Assembly (NCBI GenBank): GCA_023440865.1
Contig: JAEXRM010000092.1
Span: forward strand, 1 to 21,182
Direction of reading: 5' to 3'
Source of the DNA: Bacillota bacterium
Lineage (GTDB): Bacteria; Bacillota; Clostridia; DSM-8532
Length of the DNA: 21,182 nt
Shown: positions 15,182 through 21,182 of the stretch, one piece after another
How the letters are laid out: each line of letters starts with the position of its first letter
How positions within the stretch are numbered: position 1 is the first letter of the stretch
The notes under the pieces: model-generated
Database searches by the model: none
What the model was told of the DNA's origin: nothing
What the model saw: only the letters and a program-made list of their open reading frames with translations
Position numbers and translations under genes: made by a program

Positions 15182-15978
15182 GCGCTTGCCTCCTCCTTGC
15201 CGAAGAGTGACTTTTTCTTCTTCGTTCCAGTGGCAGGCACCGACATGTCGGATTCGGGTGCGGGTTCCAGCTTGCCCGACTCGGACTCGGTCATCCGGAA
15301 GAACACTTCCTCCAGCTCTTCCCCGTTCTCCTCGAGCTCGGCACGGGTGCGGCTGAGAACGATGCGCCCCTCCTTCATGATGAGCACACGGTCCCACACC
15401 TCGTCGACGCTGTCGATGATGTGGGTGCTGATGAGGACCGCGCACCCCTGGTCGCGCAGCTCAGAAAACACCGCCTTCAGTTCCTTGATTGCCTTGGGAT
15501 CAAGCCCCACCATGGGTTCGTCGAACATGATCATGGCCGGCCGGATGACGAGTGCGCACAGCAGGCTGACTTTCTGCTGCATGCCCTTGGAAAGCTCCTT
15601 GCCGACCTTGTCGCGCTTGTCCGCCAAATCAAACCGTACCAGCAGCGATTCGGCATGCGCACGCCAGCTTTCGTCGAGACGATAGGCACGTGCGATGAAC
15701 TCCAGGTGCTCCCACACCGTCAGCGCATCATACAGGGCGGGGGTCTCGGGGACGAACCCGAATCGGCGTTTCGCTTCAAGGCTCTTGTTCGAATGCCGGT
15801 CGATGGTGATCTGGCCGTCAAACTTCAAAAGCCCCGCAATCGACTTGATCGTGGTGCTCTTGCCGGCGCCGTTCGGTCCCAGCAGCACACCGACCTCGCC
15901 GGCGTTGACCACGAAGGATGCCTGGCTGACCGCCAGCGTCTTTTCGTACTTCTTTGACAATTCCTTGACACACAACAT
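15178..15978 (-). CDS. ABC transporter ATP-binding protein
   Basis: This 266-residue ATPase energises the adjacent permease. It has Walker A GPNGAGKST near 36-44, a Q-loop region, the signature LSKGMQQK, Walker B MIMFDEP and the switch histidine in LISTH, in the normal order. The last 45 or so residues are an acidic then lysine-rich tail (GTKKKKSLFGKEEASA) outside the core fold. I choose ATG 15978 (MLCVKELSKKY) because GGGAG lies about 8 nt upstream; ATG 15984 would be almost touching that site. Only a weak candidate promoter (TTGTCG-N18-CATAAC) is visible upstream. It is the first gene of a two-gene leftward operon. Confidence 0.95.
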   Translation of the reverse strand: MLCVKELSKKYEKTLAVSQASFVVNAGEVGVLLGPNGAGKSTTIKSIAGLLKFDGQITIDRHSNKSLEAKRRFGFVPETPALYDALTVWEHLEFIARAYRLDESWRAHAESLLVRFDLADKRDKVGKELSKGMQQKVSLLCALVIRPAMIMFDEPMVGLDPKAIKELKAVFSELRDQGCAVLISTHIIDSVDEVWDRVLIMKEGRIVLSRTRAELEENGEELEEVFFRMTESESGKLEPAPESDMSVPATGTKKKKSLFGKEEASA

Positions 15979-16083
15979 GCCCATACTCCCTTTCTACGGC
16001 GCCCGTCACGGGGGTCTCAACAAAACCGGACCGCGACGGGTGGTTATGCATGCAGGCGATGTTTTTCGACAATATTCTTATGA

Positions 16084-16115
16084 AAACGGCCGACATCGTC
16101 ATCCGATGCCGGCCG
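16084..16115 (-). terminator. Terminator after the SEC-C gene
   Basis: GGCCGACATCG (16088-16098) and CGATGCCGGCC (16104-16114) pair across a 5-nt loop. The one imperfect position is a G-U wobble in leftward RNA but an A-C mismatch rightward, which indicates leftward use. The leftward strand continues GTTTTCAT. It lies about 50 bp beyond the SEC-C gene stop. Confidence 0.75.
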
Positions 16116-16163
16116 TACCTGCCTCAATCCCTCCGCCTTTGGCGGGAACGGCCTTCGCCGCGG

Positions 16164-16664
16164 TCACGCATTCGCGCCGCAGCACTTCTTGTATTTCTTT
16201 CCGCTGCCGCACGGGCAGGGATCGTTCCGGCCGACCTTCTCGCTGGTGGCGCGGGTGTCCTGGTTGTACCGCATGCGAATGTCGCGGCGGACCTCATCGG
16301 TGAGGAGCGCGTCCCATTCCGGCAGACCGTAAAGCCAGTTTGCCTTGGCAACGAGCATGTTGTAATAGAGCTTTTCGGGCACGAACGCCACATCGAGCTC
16401 CGTCTCCTCGGTCAGGTCCTCGAGGACCACTTCCTTCTCAAAGCTTGTATTCGCGCCATCGAGGAAGCCGCAAAATGTCACACTGTCCATGCCGACATCC
16501 GCCGCAAGTGCCGCCAGCGTGCCCGTGAGCGCGAAGCGCCGCTCTCCCAGGAGCTTTTTGTAGACAACGGTCTCCTGTTCAAGGTACCTGGCGAAGAAAT
16601 CGGCATACTCCTTGGACTCATTCTGTTTCTCGAGGTATTCCTGCCACTGTTCAAACAGCTTCAT
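16164..16664 (-). CDS. SEC-C motif zinc-binding protein
   Basis: The 166-residue protein ends in a SEC-C motif, NDPCPCGSGKKYKKCCG, with zinc-ligand cysteines at 150, 152, 161 and 162. The motif occurs at the SecA C-terminus and in many small proteins of unknown function. The rest is mostly acidic and helical with no recognisable catalytic motif. The start at 16664 (MKLFEQWQEY) has GGGAG 8 nt upstream. It lies 117 bp after argS on the same strand and may be co-transcribed or have a weak promoter in that gap (TTGCCA followed 16 bp later by TATTTG). Binding to SecB- or ribosome-like partners is only inference. Confidence 0.88.
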   Translation of the reverse strand: MKLFEQWQEYLEKQNESKEYADFFARYLEQETVVYKKLLGERRFALTGTLAALAADVGMDSVTFCGFLDGANTSFEKEVVLEDLTEETELDVAFVPEKLYYNMLVAKANWLYGLPEWDALLTDEVRRDIRMRYNQDTRATSEKVGRNDPCPCGSGKKYKKCCGANA

Positions 16665-16781
16665 CGAGGTTTCTCCCTTCTTGATAACGGCGATCGGGTG
16701 ACTTTGTCTGCCAGACGCCAACAAATACATCGCCGGGGCGGATTGGCAATCATGCACCCCATGGTGCGGAGCCGCATCTTG

Positions 16782-18479
16782 TCACATGCGTTCCGGCGCT
16801 TCGATCTTGATGAGGTCAAGTACGTTGCGGATGACCACGCGCGTGCACTCGACGAGTGTCAGCCGGGCCTGCAGCAGTTCCGGCGCTTCCCCCTTGACCC
16901 GGCAGGCGGCGTAGAAGCTGTGGAACACGGCGGCCACATCCATCACATAGCGTGTGAGGCGGCTCGGTTCCAGGCCCTTGGCGGCAATGGCGACCTCTTC
17001 CGGGTATTCCGCCAGCTTGCGCATCAGATCCGTCTCCTCGGGTGCGGTCAGCAGCGACAGGTCGACCGATTCGACCGGCAGCAGCGTTACGCCGTCCTCC
17101 TCGCGCAGGCGGCGCAGGATGTTGCTGATGCGTGCATGGGCGTACTGCACATAAAAGACCGGATTGTCATTGGACTGCTTGACCGCGAGATCGAGATCGA
17201 AGTCGAGGTGGCTGCCCGCCGTCTTGAGGTTGAAGAAGAAACGGGCCGCGTCGCGACCGACCTCGTCGAGCAGATCTCCCAACGAGATGGCCTTGCCCGT
17301 GCGCTTGGACATGCGGGCAATCTCGCCGTTGCGGTACAGACGCACCAGCTGGAACAGCACGACCTCGAGATTCTCCTTCTTCACGCCGAACGGTGACATG
17401 GCGGCGTGCATGCGGGCGACATGTCCGTGGTGGTCTGCGCCCCACAGGTCGATGCACCAGTCGAAGCCACGCTTGTGGAACTTGTTGCGGTGGTAGGCGA
17501 TGTCGGCCGCCATGTAGGTCGGGAAGCCGTTTGCGCGGATGAGCACCTCATCCTTCTCAAGACCCGTCGCCACACCGGAAAGCCAGATGGCGCCGTCCTT
17601 TTCGACCGTAAAGCCGTTGTCCCTGAGCCAGTCGATGGTCTCCAGCACTTCCCCGCTGTCATAGAGCGACTTCTCGGAGAACCAGACGTCATAGGCGATG
17701 CCGTAGCGGGTCAGTCCTTCCCGGATGCGTGAGAGGTTGATGGGCAGCGCGTACTGGGCCAACGTGCGGCGGCGCTCCTCCGATGAGACAGAGAGAAGCG
17801 AGTCGCCATGTTCGGCGATGTAGGCCTTCGCATGCTCGATGATGTCTTCTCCGTGGTAGGCGTCCTCCGGGAAGTCCACCGCATCCTCGCCCTGCAGCTG
17901 CTGCAGGTAGCGGGCCTCAAGGGACAGGCCGAGCTTCTCGATCTGGTTCCCGGCGTCGTTGATGTAGAACTCGCGGGTGACATCATATCCGGCCTTCGTC
18001 AGCACACCGGCGATGCAGTCTCCCAGGGCGCCTCCGCGTGCGTTGCCCATGTGGAGCGGGCCGGTGGGATTGGCGGAGACGAACTCCACGTTGACCTTCA
18101 CGCCCTTGCCGATGTCGAGCTGGCCGTAGTCGGCTCCCTTTTCCCGGATGAGGCGGATGGCCTCCGCCATCCACTCGGGCTTGAGGGTGAAGTTGATGAA
18201 GCCCGGGCCTGCCACCTCCACCTTCGCGATGTCGGTACCCGCAAGCTCCATGGCGGCGATGAGCGCCTCGGCCACCTTGCGCGGCGGCATCTTGGCAGTT
18301 CTCGCCATCTGCATGGCCAGATTTGTCGAGAAGTCGCCGAAACCTCGCTCACGCGGCACCTCGAGCGTGATCTCGGGGACCGCATCCACCGTGAAGGTGC
18401 CTTGTGAAAGACATGTCTCGCACGCCTTGGCCGTTGTCGCCCGGATCTCATGCCGGATCTTGTCGAAAATACTGTTCAT
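16782..18479 (-). CDS. argS: Arginyl-tRNA synthetase
   Basis: This 565-residue class I synthetase attaches arginine to tRNA-Arg. It has the ArgS N-terminal Add-1 domain (about 1-110), ANPTGPLHMGN with the HIGH-type motif HMGN at 143-146, the family hallmark ARGGALGD, MSKRTGKAISLGDLLDEVG in place of KMSKS, and the C-terminal DALR anticodon-binding domain ending LDLIKIEAPERM. Length is normal. AAGGAG sits 5 nt before ATG 18479. It follows DUF1934 by 73 bp and ddl further upstream, matching the DUF1934-argS pairing seen in Bacillus (ywiB-argS). It reads the product of the tRNA-Arg(CCT) gene in this window among others. Confidence 0.98.
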   Translation of the reverse strand: MNSIFDKIRHEIRATTAKACETCLSQGTFTVDAVPEITLEVPRERGFGDFSTNLAMQMARTAKMPPRKVAEALIAAMELAGTDIAKVEVAGPGFINFTLKPEWMAEAIRLIREKGADYGQLDIGKGVKVNVEFVSANPTGPLHMGNARGGALGDCIAGVLTKAGYDVTREFYINDAGNQIEKLGLSLEARYLQQLQGEDAVDFPEDAYHGEDIIEHAKAYIAEHGDSLLSVSSEERRRTLAQYALPINLSRIREGLTRYGIAYDVWFSEKSLYDSGEVLETIDWLRDNGFTVEKDGAIWLSGVATGLEKDEVLIRANGFPTYMAADIAYHRNKFHKRGFDWCIDLWGADHHGHVARMHAAMSPFGVKKENLEVVLFQLVRLYRNGEIARMSKRTGKAISLGDLLDEVGRDAARFFFNLKTAGSHLDFDLDLAVKQSNDNPVFYVQYAHARISNILRRLREEDGVTLLPVESVDLSLLTAPEETDLMRKLAEYPEEVAIAAKGLEPSRLTRYVMDVAAVFHSFYAACRVKGEAPELLQARLTLVECTRVVIRNVLDLIKIEAPERM

Positions 18480-18552
18480 GACGACTCCTTCATTCCATCC
18501 GGCTGCATCGGGGCAACCGGCACATGCCTGTCGTGATCGAATGGATGCGGGT

Positions 18553-18975
18553 TCACCGCGGCTTCACGCCGATGGCAATGCTGTTGCGTCCACCCTGTGC
18601 GCCATTGAATTCCAGGAGATAATCCACCTGGACCCGCCCGCCGGTTGCCTGCATGTCTACATCCACCTTGCGTGCCGTCACCCCGATCTGGAAGGTTCCG
18701 TACTCGGTCTCATAGCCCGAATAGTGCGTCTTGCCGCGTTCAAACACAAGGATCGAGTTCAGGGATCCGTTCCGGATCAGCATGACCGAGCCACGTTCCA
18801 CCTTCAGGGTGGTCGTTGTGCCCTGCATGCCGGTCATCTCACTCTCCTGATACGTGATTTCACAAAGGCCACCCTCGCACAGGAGGGTTCCCTCCGTGAC
18901 GAATGACATGCTCTCCGTATCGCCGTCCGAGTCTTCCTTGCGGCTGTCGACCGATATCATGACATCCTTGATCAC
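18553..18975 (-). CDS. DUF1934 family protein (YwiB-like)
   Basis: This 140-residue protein has the DUF1934 pattern: a beta-rich calycin-like fold with TEGTLLCEGGLCEITYQESEMTG early, a GTTTTLKVE strand, FERGKTHYSGYETEYGTFQIGVTARKV and the closing VDYLLEFNGAQGGRNSI. Function is unknown; Bacillus ywiB lies beside argS as here. I choose GTG 18975 (VIKDVMISVD), because AAAGGA lies 6 nt upstream and the GTGA sequence overlaps the ddl stop by 4 bp, indicating coupled translation. The next in-frame ATG would lose the coupling. Confidence 0.9.
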   Translation of the reverse strand: MIKDVMISVDSRKEDSDGDTESMSFVTEGTLLCEGGLCEITYQESEMTGMQGTTTTLKVERGSVMLIRNGSLNSILVFERGKTHYSGYETEYGTFQIGVTARKVDVDMQATGGRVQVDYLLEFNGAQGGRNSIAIGVKPR

Positions 18976-20141
18976 GTGGCATCCTTTCCTTCGTCGCGGT
19001 TGAACGAAATGGCGGACTCCTCATGACGCCGCAGAGCCAGCTCCACCAGCCGGTCCACCAGTTCCGCGTACGGGATGCCGGATGCGGCCCACAGCTTGGC
19101 GTACATGCTGATGCTCGTGAAACCGGGCATGGTGTTGATTTCGTTGAGGACAACCCGGCCCGTGCCGCGCTCGACAAAGAAGTCGACCCGCGACAGCCCT
19201 GAGGCGCCCAGCGCCTTGAAAGCACGGATTGCCTGCTTTTGCACCATTTCCACCGTCTCGGGGTCGAGGTCGGCGGGGATGACGGTTTCCGAACGGGCAT
19301 CGACATACTTGGCCGTGTAGTCGTAGAACTCGTTGCAGGGAAGGACCTCACCCACGACCGATGCCAGGGGTTCCTCGTTGCCGAGGATGGCGCATTCCAC
19401 CTCGCGGCCGTCGATGAACTCCTCCACCAGGATCTTGGTGTCGAATCGCGCCGCCTCGCGGAGCGCCGCCTCCAGATCCTCCGGGCGCTTGACCTTGGAT
19501 ACGCCGACGGAGGAGCCGGCATTGGCCGGCTTGACAAAGCAGGGATATCCCAGTTCATCCGCCACACGGCGCGCAAGTACCGCCATGCCCCCCTGGATCT
19601 CGCTGCGGAGAACGAGGATGAAGCGGGCCTGCGGGATGCCGGCGGAAGCAAACACGATCTTGGAGAAGCTCTTGTCCATGCCGGCGGCCGACGCGAGCAA
19701 TCCGCAGCCGACATAGGGAACGCCGGCAAGCTGGAACACACCCTGAACGGTGCCATCCTCGCCGTTTGGTCCGTGCAGCACGGGAAACACGACATCGACC
19801 TGTGCGGTCGAAGCATCCCCCGCTCCCGGCGCCAGCAGTTCCAGACAGCTGGACGCGCCGACAGCCGGCAAGGCCGGAGATGCCGGTTCCCGCGCGATGC
19901 ATCGTCGCTGTTCCCTGGCCGCATCCTCCCATTCCCCGGTGCCGATGAGGCGGATGTCCCCCCCGTAGGGCAGCCATTCACCTTGTTTGGTGATACCGAT
20001 CATGCGGACTTCGTACTTGTCGGGATCGACGTTCTCCAGCACCGACTGTGCCGAAACCCTGGACACCTCATGCTCCGAGGATTGCCCGCCGAACACGACC
20101 GCCAGCACGATCTTTCTGTCCAAGCCGCCCCTGTTGCCCAT
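18972..20141 (-). CDS. ddl: D-alanine--D-alanine ligase
   Basis: Ddl joins two D-alanines for the peptidoglycan stem peptide. The 389-residue ATP-grasp enzyme has VVFGGQSSEHEVS (15-27) for the first D-Ala site, HGPNGEDGTVQG, KPANAGSSVGVSKV, EEFIDGREVECAILGN, and the closing VDFFVE and NEINTMPGFTSISMY. The omega-loop keeps the YDYTAKY tyrosine-lysine pair typical of D-Ala-D-Ala ligases, in place of the VanA-type segment, so no vancomycin-resistance specificity is indicated. A GGAAGG site precedes ATG 20141. It is the first gene of the ddl-DUF1934-argS(-SEC-C) operon. A Pro/Ala/Ser-rich insertion (about 83-110) is longer than in most family members. Confidence 0.97.
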   Translation of the reverse strand: MGNRGGLDRKIVLAVVFGGQSSEHEVSRVSAQSVLENVDPDKYEVRMIGITKQGEWLPYGGDIRLIGTGEWEDAAREQRRCIAREPASPALPAVGASSCLELLAPGAGDASTAQVDVVFPVLHGPNGEDGTVQGVFQLAGVPYVGCGLLASAAGMDKSFSKIVFASAGIPQARFILVLRSEIQGGMAVLARRVADELGYPCFVKPANAGSSVGVSKVKRPEDLEAALREAARFDTKILVEEFIDGREVECAILGNEEPLASVVGEVLPCNEFYDYTAKYVDARSETVIPADLDPETVEMVQKQAIRAFKALGASGLSRVDFFVERGTGRVVLNEINTMPGFTSISMYAKLWAASGIPYAELVDRLVELALRRHEESAISFNRDEGKDAT

Positions 20142-20252
20142 GTTGCCTTCCTTTTCCGCCCCTGTCGCCAGGCCGCCATCAGGTTCCGACCGCCATCATG
20201 CGGCATGGGAAGCGATGGCACAAGACCGGAGCGGTTTTGATCCGTATGGATG

Positions 20253-20282
20253 ATTATACCCCATCTTTTCCGTTCGCTTCAA
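20253..20282 (-). promoter_or_regulatory. ddl operon promoter
   Basis: On the minus strand TTGAAG (20277-20282), an 18-bp spacer and perfect TATAAT (20253-20258) would start transcription near 20246, giving a leader of about 105 nt before ddl. Confidence 0.7.
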
Positions 20283-20411
20283 CCGATTGCGGGATGCGGC
20301 CGCAAATGGGACTCCTCGACCCATGTGTCAGGACAAAACGGGTGTCAGCGGCAGATGTGTTCTTGCGGTGCTGCCGCCTTCCGGTTCGGCGATACGAAGG
20401 GAGGATATGTA

Positions 20412-20441
20412 ATGAAGAGACAATCGTCCGCATTCCTGTAA
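20412..20441 (+). CDS. Possible nine-residue leader peptide
   Basis: ATG at 20412 opens a nine-codon frame, MKRQSSAFL, ending in TAA. A near-perfect ribosome site AAGGGAGG (20397-20404) sits 7 nt upstream, much stronger than chance would suggest. It lies before the promoter of the HTH gene, so it is not part of that mRNA as I predict it. It may be a leader peptide, a remnant of a truncated gene, or chance. Confidence 0.25.
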   Translation: MKRQSSAFL

Positions 20442-20469
20442 AAATTTATATTTTTCCTGCAACAATCTC

Positions 20470-20498
20470 TTTACATGAACGCCGAGATGTTCTACTAT
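20470..20498 (+). promoter_or_regulatory. Promoter of the HTH gene with UP-like tract
   Basis: TTTACA (20470-20475), a 17-bp spacer and TACTAT (20493-20498) point rightward, with a start near 20505. An A/T tract (20439-20457) lies at about -48 to -66, where an UP element would be. ATGTTC (20487-20492) and GAACAT (20499-20504) form a perfect inverted repeat that frames the -10 hexamer exactly, so a bound repressor would block it. Confidence 0.6.
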
Positions 20499-20578
20499 GA
20501 ACATGTGATATTGTGTTTTATCCATGCATGCCCGAGTGGTATCGTGCAGGCGGGCTGCGCGGAAATTGAGGTGGAATG

Positions 20579-20794
20579 ATGAAGCCCCGATTGAGCAGAG
20601 AGAAAATGATGGAATTGATGAAATTGCAGTGCAGCGGCAACTACAATCGGTTCGGCCGCGAACTTGGCGTTGATCCGGCCCACCTGTACCGCTTCCTCAA
20701 CACGGGGGTCGGTGGCGGAAAGAAAATGATCTTTGGTTTGATGGACTTCTGTGACAAGAACAATCTCAATTATCGGAACTTTTTCGACTATTGA
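20579..20794 (+). CDS. Small helix-turn-helix (XRE/Cro-like) regulator
   Basis: The 71-residue protein begins MKPRLSREKMMELMKLQ and carries a Cro/XRE-like helix-turn-helix at about 23-42 (NRFGRELGVDPAHLYRFLN), followed by a region resembling the last helices of that fold (KKMIFGLMDFCDKNN). It is essentially a single DNA-binding domain. I choose ATG 20579 over 20576 because GAGG of the GAGGTGG site ends 7 nt upstream of it. It has its own promoter and a strong terminator. The inverted repeat over its -10 box makes autoregulation likely by inference. Similar small regulators are common in phages and mobile elements, but none is visible here. The HTH assignment is by pattern and is moderately certain. 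Confidence 0.75.
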   Translation: MKPRLSREKMMELMKLQCSGNYNRFGRELGVDPAHLYRFLNTGVGGGKKMIFGLMDFCDKNNLNYRNFFDY

Positions 20795-21064
20795 TCCGGC
20801 ATCGTCCGCAACCGGATCCGATTCGCATCGTTCGGTGCATGCCTGTCCAACCCGCATTCATATGAGTGCGGGTTTATTATTTGTGCACAACTCACAAAAA
20901 CCTCCGCGCCATTTCCGCCGAAATGCACGAATTTCGCATGGAAACATGGACGGAAAAACCCGTGACAAGCAGCGATTCTTTGGTGGTTTTCCCACTGATA
21001 ACGGGGCGACGCTTCCCATATAATGAAATCACAAACACAAGCAACATGAGCCGGCAGCAAGGAA
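20795..21064. other. Region after the HTH gene (270 bp)
   Basis: It holds the terminator at 20849-20882 and an isolated perfect TATAAT at 21019-21024 that lacks a convincing -35 box. Short frames on both strands cross the terminator and have no ribosome site, so I support no gene here. Confidence 0.5.
20849..20882 (+). terminator. Intrinsic terminator of the HTH gene
   Basis: AACCCGCA (20849-20856) pairs with TGCGGGTT (20867-20874), with a further inner TCA/TGA pairing, followed by TTTATTATTT. It lies 55 bp after the stop codon at 20794 and is a strong rightward terminator. Confidence 0.9.
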
Positions 21065-21182
21065 CGACAGCTTCTGACGACAGCATGGACCGACAGCCAA
21101 AGACGACAGCTTCTGACGACAACTATTGACGACAGCCAGGATCGACAGCTTAAGACGACAGCATGGATCGACAGCCAAAGAC
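21065..21182. repeat. 13-bp tandem array with 39-bp higher order, running off the window
   Basis: CGACAGC starts every 13 bp exactly at 21065, 21078, 21091, 21104, 21130, 21143, 21156 and 21169; the copy at 21117 reads CGACAAC, and the tenth begins at 21182. The six bases after the core vary in a three-unit cycle: TTCTGA, ATGGAC, CAAAGA; TTCTGA, TATTGA, CAGGAT; TTAAGA, ATGGAT, CAAAGA. This makes a 39-bp higher-order repeat. There are no spacers of CRISPR length. Read leftward, one frame stays open through the whole array as a 13-residue repeat (first copy LWLSIHAVVLSCR). Confidence 0.93.

Larger units (their letters stand above)
20142..20578. other. Divergent intergenic region between ddl and the HTH gene (437 bp)
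   Basis: It contains the ddl promoter, about 110 bp with nothing recognisable (20283-20395), a nine-codon peptide frame with a strong ribosome site (20397-20441), an A/T-rich tract (20439-20457), and the promoter and operator-like inverted repeat of the HTH gene. Base composition becomes clearly more AT-rich after about 20400 than in the rest of the window. Confidence 0.6.

Noticed and set aside
18972..20141. VanA-type D-Ala-D-Lac ligase
   Set aside because: The YDYTAKY omega-loop is of the D-Ala-D-Ala type, and no vanH or vanX-like gene is adjacent.
20495..20857. 120-residue leftward frame opposite the HTH gene
   Set aside because: Antisense of a better-supported gene, with no convincing ribosome site.
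20866..21129. 87-codon rightward frame over terminator and array
   Set aside because: It starts with GTG inside the terminator stem, has no ribosome site, and its end is array sequence.
21065..21182. CRISPR array at the right end
   Set aside because: A 7-bp core with 6-bp variable parts at 13-bp spacing is far too short, and the variable parts recur in cyclic order.
20788..21182. Leftward frame open from the right edge through the array to 20788
   Set aside because: No start is visible and it runs through the terminator into the antisense of the HTH gene end. Kept only as a possibility in the array finding.

Overview
The window looks like chromosomal DNA from a high-GC (about 60%) member of the Bacillota, probably a clostridial-type anaerobe. 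I base this on gene content: a cysE-cysS-HD-radA cluster, a ddl-DUF1934-argS operon, meso-diaminopimelate dehydrogenase, strong Shine-Dalgarno sequences and tRNA with an encoded CCA. I cannot name a genus. Most of it is core metabolism. No insertion sequence, prophage, CRISPR array or rRNA is visible. Long open frames opposite the real genes are high-GC shadows.

Layout, left to right. Positions 1-84 hold the start of an unidentified leftward gene, followed by a 37-bp tandem array built from the last codons of radA. Positions 256-4795 are a leftward cluster: cysE (serine acetyltransferase with an unusual Cys-rich tail), cysS, an HD-domain hydrolase and radA. A divergent promoter region (4796-5059) separates cysE from a rightward lipid-kinase-like gene (dagK/yegS type). 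That gene converges on a leftward cysQ-like phosphatase, with a 24-bp tandem array between their 3' ends. A leftward tRNA-Arg(CCT) and a leftward GH35 beta-galactosidase follow. Rightward ddh and a 58-codon small gene come next. Leftward again are a DEAD-box RNA helicase with a long leader and RGG tail, an ABC exporter pair (permease and ATPase overlapping by 4 bp), a SEC-C zinc-motif protein, argS, DUF1934 and ddl. The right end (20579-20794) carries a small HTH regulator with a conspicuous promoter/operator, a strong terminator, and a 13-bp-period array running off the window.

How the genes fit together. cysE supplies O-acetylserine for cysteine and cysS charges tRNA-Cys. cysQ would clear 3'-phosphoadenosine phosphate from sulfate activation. 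ddh and ddl both feed peptidoglycan synthesis (meso-DAP and D-Ala-D-Ala). argS and tRNA-Arg(CCT) belong to arginine decoding, and radA to recombinational repair.

The least explained material is intergenic. There are three unrelated tandem arrays (37, 24 and 13/39 bp). The -10 box of the small regulator is framed exactly by an inverted repeat. TCGGCATGC occurs three times around the cysE/dagK divergent promoters. Two 11-bp repeats 20 bp apart overlap the cysQ promoter. I see no clear new multi-gene defence or mobile system here.
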